Assembly: GCA_963540815.1 (NCBI GenBank)
Contig: CAUTQY010000006.1
Coordinates: forward strand, 1 to 64,000
DNA: 64,000 nt
Direction: 5' to 3'
DNA from: Scybalousia_A sp963540815
GTDB taxonomy: Bacteria; Bacteroidota; Bacteroidia; Bacteroidales; P3
The position numbers and the translations under genes are program-made. Below the pieces are notes generated by a model. That model saw nothing but the letters and a program-made list of their open reading frames with translations, did not search any database and had not been told where the DNA came from. Within the stretch, counting starts at the first letter, position 1; each line of letters begins with the position of its first letter. Positions 36,521 to 45,633 of this stretch are shown here, piece after piece.

Positions 36521-38899
36521 TTATCTTATATTATCTCCGTAGTAGTAATTATTGACAACATTGAAATACTTTTGCAAAGATATGTAATCTTTCGGATAAG
36601 TAAAAAAAGCGTAGTTGCTAATAAACGTATTTTCATACATACCTTCTATCCAAATAAAACAAGTGTTTTTATCAAAATTTTTTATATCCTTATAAGATAC
36701 GGATGCAATTTTTGTGCTTTCATTTGCTTTGATTTTTGCCACGTCCTCTATGTATTTATAACGTATTTCATCCTCGTTGTCCAATATTTTTAAAGTGTAT
36801 TCCAATGTTATATCCTCTTTTTTGTCGGAACAAACATAAACAAATATGCTATCTCGGGAAGAATACTTATCTATTGCAAATATTACAGGTTGATAATCCA
36901 AAGACGCGGTGTAATATGTGGGCTTTACCTCACCCGAATAGTCTATACACCCCCAACCTACGCAAGGATACAATTCGTTGTATTGCCAAAACAAAGTACC
37001 CATACAGTAGGGTTTTGAGATACGATGTGTCTCTATTGCAATTTTCATAGCCTCCTGTCCTAAAAGTTGACTATAATTTATGTAGTCCTCATCATTCTTT
37101 ATAACATCACCAAACCATTGTTTTAATCTGCTGTCTATGAGTTGAAAACCTCTGTCATGTTTTTGGTGAAGAGCAAAACCCTCGTCGTTTTTATTATAAG
37201 GCTTTGCGCAATAAGACAAAGCGGTATTCGGATTCATAGCACTTTGAAAACCGTACTCGGACATAAATCTCGGAACCTTTCTTGTGTATGTCTCAAAAAC
37301 CGAATCGCCCCACCAAACACCCCAATAGTGACAATCTCCCATTTGTCTGCTTTCCTTGTGTCCCCAGCCGTATTCTACGGGCGAGGAATGTATATAATCT
37401 ATTGTCGGTGCAAACTCTTTCACCAAATCGGGCAATAATTTTCCAAACAATTTATCATAATCCTCTACAGCTTTAATAGTATCTCTTACTGTGTTTTTCC
37501 ACCCCCAATTGTACCAACCTTCCCATATTTCATTGTTGCCACAAAATAGAGCCAGAGAGGGATGGGCATTTATTCTTTGAATGTTTTGAGTTGCCTCTTT
37601 GCAAACATTATCCAAAAACAAACTATCGGCAGGATATAACTCACAAGCAAAAGGAAAATCTTGCCAAACCATTATTCCGTATTTGTCACATAGATTATAA
37701 AATTCTTCGCTCCCGTAGTTTGCTCCTCCCCATATTCGTAACATATTCATATTTGCTTGGTTGGCAAGAATGATATCGGATTTGGGTGTAATGGGTCCTG
37801 TAATATAATTTGCTCCTTTGCAAAAAACATCTCGTCCGTTTACTCTAAAGTAAAAACTTTCTCCCCAAACCGAATCACTTTCATTATCTTGCTTTTCTCT
37901 ATTGACAATAAAATCTCTTTCTCTTATGAGTTCTATAGTTCTCACTCCAAAAGATATATTATAACAGGAATCGTTGTCCAAATAAATTTTCCCATTATAC
38001 AAATATTGCTCTCCCTGACCGTTAGGCCACCAAAGTTTCGGTTTTTTTATAGAGAAATCAAAAACATATATGTTTTCTTTGTTGGGTTCTACTATAAATT
38101 GATGTTTCACAGTGTCAAATTTCAGTGTTATATAATGTCTTTCCCGCAATGTTTTTCTGAAATTCAACCTTAACTCCATTTCAGCCAAGGAAGTATCATT
38201 TACAAAACCTTTGGTCTGTACGGAGGCATAGTCCAAAATGGGCATGTCGTCCTCAAAACTCATATATATTGCCCCTATGCTCGGAGCAAGGGTTTTGGGA
38301 TGCCAGTCCCAACCGTAAAGATATTGAGGAGAACGTTGACGGGTTCTTATACTATCTTTTGGGAAAAACACTATTTTTAGTTTATTATTGCCTTTTCTTA
38401 AATAAGATGTTACCGCGTCGTTATATTTCATAAAAGAATTATGATACTCTCTTACTTTTTTGTCATTGATATATAATACGGCGTTACCATCTATGTTTTC
38501 TACGTTAAGAAAAGCAATTTCTTTCTTCATTTGCTGTTTGCTTACGAAAAATTCACAAAAATATGTCCATGTCATTGTATCAACGGACAACATTTGTTTT
38601 TCATTGTCTCTAACAAAAATACTATCCAAATACCCGTTGGCTTCCAATATCTTATAGGTATTGATATTAAAACACAAATCAAAATCTTTTGCTTCTATTC
38701 CGTTATTATTGGTTAATGTGGCATCATAAAAAAATATAAAATGCGGATTCGTTTTATATGCTTGTTTTTGAGAAAAAGAGAACCGAAGTTTTTCCTTCAA
38801 ATCTTGTATAACTCTACTACCGAAATTTGCGTTTTGCGCCGTAATAGTCAGAGAAAAGAGTGTAAAAAATAAAAATAATATTTTTTTTATTTTATTCAT
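36521..38899 (-). CDS. Secreted glycoside hydrolase family 2, beta-mannosidase-like
   Basis: The 792-residue enzyme has a signal peptide (to ITAQ, residue 22), a sugar-binding beta-sandwich, an immunoglobulin-like domain and a TIM barrel. The acid/base Glu is residue 457 in GNNEIWEG and the nucleophile Glu is 548 in FMSEYGFQS. MRIWGGANYGSEEFYNLCDK and WQDFPFACELYP match beta-mannosidases of the family rather than beta-galactosidases. It would remove terminal mannose from glycans in the periplasm. It follows polA by 71 bases on the same strand; no other sugar genes are adjacent. Confidence 0.9.
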   Translation of the reverse strand: MNKIKKILFLFFTLFSLTITAQNANFGSRVIQDLKEKLRFSFSQKQAYKTNPHFIFFYDATLTNNNGIEAKDFDLCFNINTYKILEANGYLDSIFVRDNEKQMLSVDTMTWTYFCEFFVSKQQMKKEIAFLNVENIDGNAVLYINDKKVREYHNSFMKYNDAVTSYLRKGNNKLKIVFFPKDSIRTRQRSPQYLYGWDWHPKTLAPSIGAIYMSFEDDMPILDYASVQTKGFVNDTSLAEMELRLNFRKTLRERHYITLKFDTVKHQFIVEPNKENIYVFDFSIKKPKLWWPNGQGEQYLYNGKIYLDNDSCYNISFGVRTIELIRERDFIVNREKQDNESDSVWGESFYFRVNGRDVFCKGANYITGPITPKSDIILANQANMNMLRIWGGANYGSEEFYNLCDKYGIMVWQDFPFACELYPADSLFLDNVCKEATQNIQRINAHPSLALFCGNNEIWEGWYNWGWKNTVRDTIKAVEDYDKLFGKLLPDLVKEFAPTIDYIHSSPVEYGWGHKESRQMGDCHYWGVWWGDSVFETYTRKVPRFMSEYGFQSAMNPNTALSYCAKPYNKNDEGFALHQKHDRGFQLIDSRLKQWFGDVIKNDEDYINYSQLLGQEAMKIAIETHRISKPYCMGTLFWQYNELYPCVGWGCIDYSGEVKPTYYTASLDYQPVIFAIDKYSSRDSIFVYVCSDKKEDITLEYTLKILDNEDEIRYKYIEDVAKIKANESTKIASVSYKDIKNFDKNTCFIWIEGMYENTFISNYAFFTYPKDYISLQKYFNVVNNYYYGDNIR

Positions 38900-38970
38900 A
38901 CCGCATTATACTTGGTTAAATATGTTTTTTTTGTTTTATTTCCTATTCTGTCCGATACAAGAATATTTTC

Positions 38971-41700
38971 TTATTTCATTTCCAGCCAGTTTTTGCCTAT
39001 TCCGCAATCTGCTATAACGGGTACGTTCTCCAAAGGCAAAGACTCTTGCATAAGGCTAACTACCAATTCTTTCATTGTTTCCAACTCTTGCTCGGGAACA
39101 TCAAATATAAGTTCATCGTGTATTTGTACCAAGAGTTTGCTCTGCATTTTTCTCTTTTGCAATTCCTTATAAATATTAACCATTGCTATCTTTATCATAT
39201 CCGCACTTGTCCCTTGTATTGTCATGTTTACGGCGTTTCTGTTATCAAAATTTCTAAGATTGACATTAGCCGAATTTATGTTTCGCAAATATCTTCTTCT
39301 ACCTAAAACCGTTTGTGCATAACCTTTCTCTTGTGCAAAGGCTATCCTATTTTTTATAAATTCCTCAACTTTGGGGTAGGCCAAAAAATATTCATTAATA
39401 AGATTTTGTGCCTCCGTTCTGCTAACGGAAAGATTTTCCGATAAACCAAATGCCGAAATTCCATATATTATTCCAAAATTCACACTTTTGGCAGAGGAAC
39501 GCATTTGTTTGCTGACCTCCTTTTCCTCAACATGATAAATTTTAGCCGCGGTAGATAGGTGAATATCTTTGCCTTCACGGAAGTCTTTGCACAAATTATA
39601 GTCTTGTGACAAAGAGGCTATTATCCTTAGTTCTATTTGAGAATAGTCTGCCGAAAGCAAATAATGCCCTTCTTTGTTTGGCACAAAGGCACGTCTTATC
39701 TCCTTACCCATTTCGGAGCGTATGGGAATGTTTTGCAAATTGGGATTAGCCGAGGAGAGTCTTCCCGTAGCCGTTACGGCTTGGTTGAATGTGGTGTGTA
39801 TTCTTCCCGTATTTTTATTTATAAGAAGTGGTAGGGCATCCACATAAGTATTTTTTAGTTTTGAAAGTTTTCTCCACTCCAAAATAAGCGGTACTATGGG
39901 ATGGTAGGCTGAAAGTTTTTCCAACACTTCCTCTGAGGTTGAGTAGTGTTTGGTTTTGGTTTTCTTTGTTTTCCGTCCTTCTGTGATATTAAGTTTTTCA
40001 AACAAAACGTGTCCGAGTTGTATGGGAGAGGCAATATTAAATTCTTCTTTGGAATATTCGAATATTTGTTTTTCCAAAATATCTTTTTCCTTCTGCAAAA
40101 ACATTGAATATCTTTGTAGTGCTTTTGTATCCAAACATATTCCTTCTTTTTCCATAGATAAAAGAACGTCACTCAAAGGCATCTCTATCTTATAAAAAAG
40201 ATTTTCCAAATTATCCTGTTTCATCCTCTCCTTAAAAATAGGCATAAGTTGAAAAGAGACATCAGCTCTTTGACAAAGAAAATCTTTCTCATTCAAAGGC
40301 GTATCTTTTTGTTTTTCCATCATAACGTATTCCAAATAAATCAGAGCCAAATCCTCCAATTTACTCCTTTCTTCCGACGCTATCAGATAGTGAGACAATA
40401 AGACATCAAAGTTGTTACCTCGCGTTGTTATACCTTCATTAGTCAGTATATGATTTTGTAGTTTTATATCATAACAAATTTTTGTTATACTCTCATCTTG
40501 TAAAATATCCTTTATCTTTTTGTCTAAGGCTATGTCCGTATGCCAAACATAATAATATGCTTTTGCCCTCTCAGTACAAAGAGCAATACTTTTGATTTTA
40601 CCCTCCATCCCCGCAGTATCGGGTTCTATTGCAAAGGCAAACTCGTGTTTATTCTTTATTTCCTCAAAAATATTAGTAAAGTTATCATTAAGAAAAACGT
40701 AGGAGAGTTCCCTGTTCAATATGTCGTTGTCTAAGGCGGAATTGTCAAAAATACTTGTTTGTAATATGGGTAGAGTATCGGTTGTTTCAAACAATGTATT
40801 TTTTTGTTCGCTTTGCTTTTCCTTGTAAATAGAAAAAAAACGACTCCCCGCTTTTCTAAATTCCAACTCGTCAAACAATTTTTTGCATTCCGTAAAGTTA
40901 GGACTTTTCATTTCAAATTCCTGCTCAATAAACTCTATGGGAACATTCAAATCTATTGTTGCCAATTTTTTGCTTAATAAGGCTTGTTGTTTATTTTCCT
41001 CTATAGCCTTTCTTACACTCGGAACGGTTATTTTATCCGTATTCGCAAGTATTTCTTCTATACTATCAAATTTTTGCAAAAGTGCTTTGGCTTTCTTTTC
41101 TCCTATTCCTTTTACACCGGGTATGTTATCCGAAGAGTCTCCCCAAAGACCAAGTATATCTATTACCTGTTTGGTATTTTTTATTTCAAATTTTTCCAAT
41201 ACTTCTTTTTCCCCGAGTATTTGCTCCGGTTGTTGTCTATAAGGAAGTTTCAGTATAAAAATATTCTCCTCAACAAGTTGAGCATAATCCTTGTCCGGAG
41301 TAATCATATATACCTTGTAACCCTTTTTTTTTGCTTTCTTTGCCAAAGTACCTATAATATCATCCGCCTCATATCCTTCTACTCCCATGGTTTTAATATT
41401 CATAGCCTTCAACAAAGATTGTATGTATGGAATGTTGGATAATATCTCCTCGGGAGCGGCTTGTCTGTTGGATTTATAATCGGCATACTCTTGTTTTCTG
41501 AATGTATCGGAGGAGATATCAAAACATACACACATCGCATAAGGATTATGCTTCTGAATAACATCCATTAGTGTATTAAAAAAACCGAGAGAAGCGGAAG
41601 TATTAACTCCTTTGGAGTTTATTACCGGATTTTTAAAAGCATAATAAGAGCGAAATATTAACGCCATTGCGTCTATTAGATATATATTTTTTTCTTGCAT
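38971..41700 (-). CDS. polA: DNA polymerase I
   Basis: A 909-residue repair and Okazaki-fragment polymerase. Its 5' nuclease domain (1-290) is intact: YLIDAMALIFRSYYAFKN, GYEADDIIGTLAKKA, WGDSSDNIPGVKGIGEKKA. The polymerase domain (about 520-909) has motif A ADYSQIELRIIASLS, motif B RSSAKSVNFGIIYG and motif C QIHDELIFD. The middle 3'-5' exonuclease domain looks inactive: the first motif reads FAIEPD where FDTET is expected, the second has Gln in place of Asp (DIKLQN), and the third has LEDLA where MDxLA is expected. It lies 13 bases after the O-antigen-ligase-like gene. Confidence 0.96.
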   Translation of the reverse strand: MQEKNIYLIDAMALIFRSYYAFKNPVINSKGVNTSASLGFFNTLMDVIQKHNPYAMCVCFDISSDTFRKQEYADYKSNRQAAPEEILSNIPYIQSLLKAMNIKTMGVEGYEADDIIGTLAKKAKKKGYKVYMITPDKDYAQLVEENIFILKLPYRQQPEQILGEKEVLEKFEIKNTKQVIDILGLWGDSSDNIPGVKGIGEKKAKALLQKFDSIEEILANTDKITVPSVRKAIEENKQQALLSKKLATIDLNVPIEFIEQEFEMKSPNFTECKKLFDELEFRKAGSRFFSIYKEKQSEQKNTLFETTDTLPILQTSIFDNSALDNDILNRELSYVFLNDNFTNIFEEIKNKHEFAFAIEPDTAGMEGKIKSIALCTERAKAYYYVWHTDIALDKKIKDILQDESITKICYDIKLQNHILTNEGITTRGNNFDVLLSHYLIASEERSKLEDLALIYLEYVMMEKQKDTPLNEKDFLCQRADVSFQLMPIFKERMKQDNLENLFYKIEMPLSDVLLSMEKEGICLDTKALQRYSMFLQKEKDILEKQIFEYSKEEFNIASPIQLGHVLFEKLNITEGRKTKKTKTKHYSTSEEVLEKLSAYHPIVPLILEWRKLSKLKNTYVDALPLLINKNTGRIHTTFNQAVTATGRLSSANPNLQNIPIRSEMGKEIRRAFVPNKEGHYLLSADYSQIELRIIASLSQDYNLCKDFREGKDIHLSTAAKIYHVEEKEVSKQMRSSAKSVNFGIIYGISAFGLSENLSVSRTEAQNLINEYFLAYPKVEEFIKNRIAFAQEKGYAQTVLGRRRYLRNINSANVNLRNFDNRNAVNMTIQGTSADMIKIAMVNIYKELQKRKMQSKLLVQIHDELIFDVPEQELETMKELVVSLMQESLPLENVPVIADCGIGKNWLEMK

Positions 41701-41713
41701 ATCAAATCAAAAA

Positions 41714-43324
41714 TTAAGGTAGATAATATTTTCTTATCTCTTTATCGTCAAAAATCAGGAGAGAATAGAACAAGCAAAAGAAAATCTCCCCTGCCATCAT
41801 TTGCAAACAGCTTTCGCTAAACATATAACAAATAAAAACCATACAAAAAGTCGTACAATATTTATTTTGCCATAGTTTTAGTTTTATAAAAGGATACAGA
41901 GTTGCAAAAATAAAAAACAACAGTCCAACCACCCCAAATTTTACCGTTATATAAACAAGTTGATTGTGTGGGTCGGCTTTTATTATTTGAGATAAAGAAG
42001 GGTAATCTTTGGAAAGTTGCACCCTTAAATCTTCGGAAGCATCTGCCGTGCCGGTGCCAAACAAAGGGTACCGTTTTATAATATTGAAAGCACTGTTTGT
42101 CATAGCCATTCTTTGAATCAAGGACTTATAATTCACTTCTTTTGCGTGGTGAAATCTTTCTATTTCGTGGAAAGTTTGATATAGTCTGGGGCGCAAAGAA
42201 AATCTTTCCGTATAAACAACGTTTGCTATTCCCTTATATATATTATCCAAATCTTCTTTGGAAAGTTGCCTTACGCTTTCGGCATCCTTATGTAAGCCTT
42301 TGGAGTTAAGGTATCTATACACAATGTTTTTAAAACTATGAACGGTGTCAAAACTTTTTTCGTAAAGAGATTTGCCTGTAAGTTTTTGCCATTCCGTTTC
42401 CACTTCCTTTTTGCATACATAATTATTTACAAAATATCCGTTTTCTATAAATTTGTCGTCTGTACTTGTGTAAAAGTTACCCTCTTTGGTTTTTAAAACC
42501 CAGTTTTTGATAACTTTTTCCTTTGGAATAAAATAATTATTATACTCTATGTATATCCACCCGCACAAAGCCAAAAGAATAACAACTTTGGATACAAATA
42601 AAATTGTATTTAATCTATTCCTTCGTTTCACAAACAGATAAGTAATGTATATTGACACAAATATTATACAAGCCAACAAACCGCTTATCATTTGCACTAT
42701 AACCAAAAAAGCTATTTGCCATATTATTATAGGTATGATTATCTTTTTGTGCTTTCCGATATAATATGTATATACCATAAGCAAACATGTAGAAAAAGCT
42801 ATATTTATCGCAAAAGCTATGTGTCGCGTGCCTGTTACTATATGCCGTGTATCAGTATAATTGTTTGTTATATAATTAAAAAATCCGATTATTGTACCAA
42901 GCAGGCAAAAAAATAGGTATGAGAGTATGATGAACTTTAATACGTTTTTTTTTATTGGCGAGTGCAGAAATACAAACAAAGGTATAATCAAAAAACTGAC
43001 AGAATGAAATAAGACAGTTATGGCCTCCGTTTTATTTTCGCTCCATATGGTCCCAACAATATTTAGTAAAAACAAACAAGCTATACAAAGCAAAAAAAAT
43101 CTTTTTTGTTTGGTGTCAACTATTTGTTTTTTCCAAAGAATAAAATTCAATATTATACCGGCGACAATAAAACCTTTGCCAACGCTTGCAACAAAAGGAG
43201 AACAAAACATTCCAAACAATAATACTATTGTGCTTGTAACAAACCACCAATCTCTAAATGTGAAATTAGAAAAAAAAACTTTGGGAATATTATGGTAGTT
43301 CATATTTGTGTGTTTTCGTAACAT
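41714..43324 (-). CDS. O-antigen ligase/polymerase-like membrane protein
   Basis: The 536-residue protein has about eleven membrane helices and a large extracytoplasmic loop (about 250-420) near the C-terminal third, followed by FGTGTADASEDL and DPHNQLVYITVKFGVVGLL. This layout and the H-N-Q-L motif fit the Wzy/WaaL superfamily, which joins or polymerises surface glycans in the periplasm. The start may be ATG 43324 or ATG 43303; both leave the first helix whole. No other glycan genes are adjacent; polA follows after 13 bases. Confidence 0.82.
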   Translation of the reverse strand: MLRKHTNMNYHNIPKVFFSNFTFRDWWFVTSTIVLLFGMFCSPFVASVGKGFIVAGIILNFILWKKQIVDTKQKRFFLLCIACLFLLNIVGTIWSENKTEAITVLFHSVSFLIIPLFVFLHSPIKKNVLKFIILSYLFFCLLGTIIGFFNYITNNYTDTRHIVTGTRHIAFAINIAFSTCLLMVYTYYIGKHKKIIIPIIIWQIAFLVIVQMISGLLACIIFVSIYITYLFVKRRNRLNTILFVSKVVILLALCGWIYIEYNNYFIPKEKVIKNWVLKTKEGNFYTSTDDKFIENGYFVNNYVCKKEVETEWQKLTGKSLYEKSFDTVHSFKNIVYRYLNSKGLHKDAESVRQLSKEDLDNIYKGIANVVYTERFSLRPRLYQTFHEIERFHHAKEVNYKSLIQRMAMTNSAFNIIKRYPLFGTGTADASEDLRVQLSKDYPSLSQIIKADPHNQLVYITVKFGVVGLLFFIFATLYPFIKLKLWQNKYCTTFCMVFICYMFSESCLQMMAGEIFFCLFYSLLIFDDKEIRKYYLP

Positions 43325-43725
43325 TACGAGAAAAACGTTAAAACCTTTGTTTTATTATTATAACTATTATATAGTTTTTTACATATTCTCCTTATTCTCA
43401 ATATATTTACCTCGTATGCTATTTTTAGAAAAAAAGGTCAATATTTTTTATCCTCTAACTACTTAGTATTAAATTATTTGGAGAAATATTTTTTTATTAT
43501 TTTTTTCTACAAAAACCTCCCACATTCCCGGGTATTACTACTTTGGCGAATATTAAAATTTTGATAATAAAAAATATTCGTAAAAATGAAAACAACATTA
43601 CAAATTTTCATAGCACTTTGTTTGATAATAATTTTACTACGTAGGCTTTGGACAAGATATATTGTGCTTTGCCTCAAAGAAAGTATTTGGATGATGCGAC
43701 AATAATAGTTGCCACTTCCGCTCGG
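43325..43725. other. AT-rich intergenic region with possible remnant of a small gene
   Basis: No certain gene. On the plus strand an ATG at 43586 opens a 39-codon frame whose start (MKTTLQIFIALCLIIILL) looks like a signal peptide, but it runs at once into sequence leading to the repeat at 43726 and stops at 43705. CGAATATT and AATATTCG near 43547 and 43573 form a short inverted pair upstream of it. Confidence 0.5.
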
Positions 43726-44008
43726 GCTCGCAATGACGGAGGCGGGGAGGGTTGTCAAAGAAAGAAAAAGACTGCCAAGAGAGGAAAAAGTTTTGCCAAA
43801 GACAGAAAGGATGTTGCCGAAGGGCTTTTGGATTCTGCCACTCTTTGTTTCGATGGTGAAAAAACCCCCTTTTTTTGATGAAAAAAGGGGGTTTTTTTGA
43901 TAACGAATCGCCGTTTGGCAGAATCCAAACAAAGAAAGGCAAAATTCTTATAAGGTATGGCAATACAAATCTGTCCGGATTGCTTCGCTTTTCGCTCGCA
44001 ATGACGGA
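43726..44008. repeat. Composite repeat: flanking 15-base copies, 21-base units in two orientations, central hairpin
   Basis: The 15-mer GCTCGCAATGACGGA occurs in direct orientation at 43726-43740 and 43994-44008. Between them, TGCC-headed units recur at 43753, 43773, 43794, 43815 and 43836 (steps of 20, 21, 21, 21). The reverse form GGCA recurs at 43917, 43938 and 43959 (steps of 21). In the centre is a C5/G5 hairpin at 43859-43898. GGATTCTGCCA at 43830-43840 and TGGCAGAATCC at 43916-43926 are exact reverse complements. Open frames across it look like by-products of the 21-base (seven-codon) period. Confidence 0.85.
43859..43898. terminator. Strong hairpin in the centre of the composite repeat
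   Basis: A run of A, five C and T (43859-43876) pairs with A, five G and T (43881-43898) around the loop GATG, leaving seven T on the plus strand and a matching run on the minus strand. It would act as a two-way terminator between the O-antigen-ligase-like gene and dtd, though neither gene ends here. Confidence 0.75.
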
Positions 44009-44204
44009 CGCTGACAATATGGATAATTAATACGGACTGACACAAAGTTAATCACAATGTGTAAAAAGGAATGTTGTGAGGAGATGTCGTACAAATTGTT
44101 GTGCTAAAATTTGTAATTTTGTAATAGTAAAGGTAAGGGTATTTTGTTTTTCGTTGAAAGGTTTTTGAAATAATATAAGTAACTTTGTATAAAAATTAGA
44201 CAAG

Positions 44205-44657
44205 ATGAGAGTTGTAATACAAAGAGTTTGTGAGGCAAATGTTAGGGTAGAAACAGAGTCGGTCGCCCAAATAGATAGAGGAATGTTGATACTTGTGGCA
44301 GTAGAGGATGCTGATACGGAAGCGGATGTGGAATGGTTGTCAAGCAAGATAGTGAATTTGAGAATTTTTGATGATGAAAACGGGGTAATGAATAAGAGTA
44401 TTTTAGAGGTTGGTGGGGATATATTAATTGTCAGTCAATTTACCCTATTTGCTTCTACAAAAAAGGGCAACAGACCTTCCTATCTAAAAGCTTCCAAACC
44501 CGATTTTTCTTTACCTATGTACGAAAAATTTATGCAAGTCATGGAAAATAAACTCGGCAAAAAAATACTACATGGTCGTTTCGGTTCTTTGATGAGAGTA
44601 AGTCTCGTTAATGACGGACCAACAACTATTATAATTGATACAAAACTGAAAGAATAA
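44205..44657 (+). CDS. dtd: D-aminoacyl-tRNA deacylase
   Basis: A 150-residue cytosolic enzyme that removes D-amino acids wrongly attached to tRNA. It opens MRVVIQRVCEANVRVE and has both active-site signatures: SQFTLFASTKKGNRPSYLKA (with the SQFT motif) and NDGPTTIIIDT near the C-terminus (the NxGPxT motif). The length is standard. TAACTTTG at 44180-44187 is a likely -7 promoter box; a TTG 23 bases earlier is a weak -33. The gene is alone and converges with gldN, with a shared terminator between. Confidence 0.97.
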   Translation: MRVVIQRVCEANVRVETESVAQIDRGMLILVAVEDADTEADVEWLSSKIVNLRIFDDENGVMNKSILEVGGDILIVSQFTLFASTKKGNRPSYLKASKPDFSLPMYEKFMQVMENKLGKKILHGRFGSLMRVSLVNDGPTTIIIDTKLKE

Positions 44658-44661
44658 ACAA

Positions 44662-44693
44662 ATGCCGAATATGTTATTGAACATATTCGGCAT
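44662..44693. terminator. Terminator between dtd and gldN
   Basis: Perfect 14-base arms at 44662-44675 and 44680-44693 (ATGCCGAATATGTT and its complement) around a four-base loop. It is placed between the converging ends of dtd and gldN. The flanking T runs are short. Confidence 0.8.
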
Positions 44694-44726
44694 AAAATCA
44701 GCCAAAATGTGCTGAAAATATTTCTT

Positions 44727-45599
44727 TTAATACTCCCACATATCTTGTTCCATATCAAACAAAAGTTCTTCTATTCTTTCCGATTCGTACAAAGCGTCCA
44801 TACCCGTTAAATAATCAGAAAGTCTTCTCTCGTAAACCGTGGACTCTTTTGTTATATAGGAAGTAAACATACGCTTTTGGAATATATCGTCATAACTTCT
44901 TCTTTCCGCATCGTTCTTTGGGTTATAGACCTCGGTATTAGCCAAAAGTTCTCTAACTTCTGGGTCGTTAAAACGTATCCAACCTATTTCCATCGGATTG
45001 GAAGAAACTACACCTTCTTGCTCTTTTTGCTGATTATAAACAAGAGTAAAACCTATAATCCTTACATCTCTAACGCTCCTTTGTTTATCTATAAACCAAC
45101 GTTCTTTTAGTTTAAGGGTTGTAATATCCTCCTCTACCATAGGCGTTGTAACCAAGGAGTCCTCCTCTTGTTCAAATCCGTCCATATCAGGTTTAAAAAT
45201 TTTCACATAGGTGGTATTTCCCATAAGTCCCTTACGTTTTTCCCAATCGTCAACTTCTTGCTTGAATTCATCGTCATTATATACCTTTATAGTACCGTTG
45301 CTTATGGCTTGGTCTATCATTGTGTACATATTTACCCTGCTTTGCTGTGGGACAATGGGATAATAGAATACTTGATTCATCTTTTCCCTAAAATCTATAG
45401 TTCTCCATACAGCATGTTCCCAAACAACATCCGCCGCTCTGACATACGGATATACAAAAGGTTTTTTCGCCTTATTATTTATGGGTCTGTCATAGAATTG
45501 ATCCAACTCTTCGGTCTCCGTATCATCCACTATTTGAGCAAATATGTTTCCATTTACAAAAAACAAAGCACTCAACATTACAAGAACTATTTTTTTCAT
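44727..45599 (-). CDS. gldN: Type IX secretion/gliding protein GldN/PorN
   Basis: A 290-residue periplasmic protein with signal peptide ending NIFAQ (residue 22). The conserved GldN features are AVWRTIDFREKMNQVFYYP, then YTMIDQAISNGTIKVYNDDEF and the C-terminal MFTSYITKESTVYERRLSDY. PorN joins PorK in the large ring under the outer membrane and contacts the PorM shaft. It is the last gene of gldL-gldM-gldN (34 bases after gldM). No gldO copy is present. Confidence 0.95.
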   Translation of the reverse strand: MKKIVLVMLSALFFVNGNIFAQIVDDTETEELDQFYDRPINNKAKKPFVYPYVRAADVVWEHAVWRTIDFREKMNQVFYYPIVPQQSRVNMYTMIDQAISNGTIKVYNDDEFKQEVDDWEKRKGLMGNTTYVKIFKPDMDGFEQEEDSLVTTPMVEEDITTLKLKERWFIDKQRSVRDVRIIGFTLVYNQQKEQEGVVSSNPMEIGWIRFNDPEVRELLANTEVYNPKNDAERRSYDDIFQKRMFTSYITKESTVYERRLSDYLTGMDALYESERIEELLFDMEQDMWEY

Positions 45600-45633
45600 A
45601 ATATTAAATATTTTTAGTTGTTATCAAAAATTT

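Noticed and set aside
43726..44008. Possible CRISPR array
   Set aside because: The units touch each other, are degenerate, change orientation and have no unique spacers; there are no cas genes.
43637..44045. Several overlapping open frames on both strands in the repeat region
   Set aside because: They follow from the 21-base period (seven codons) of the repeat, have no ribosome sites and no sensible protein composition.
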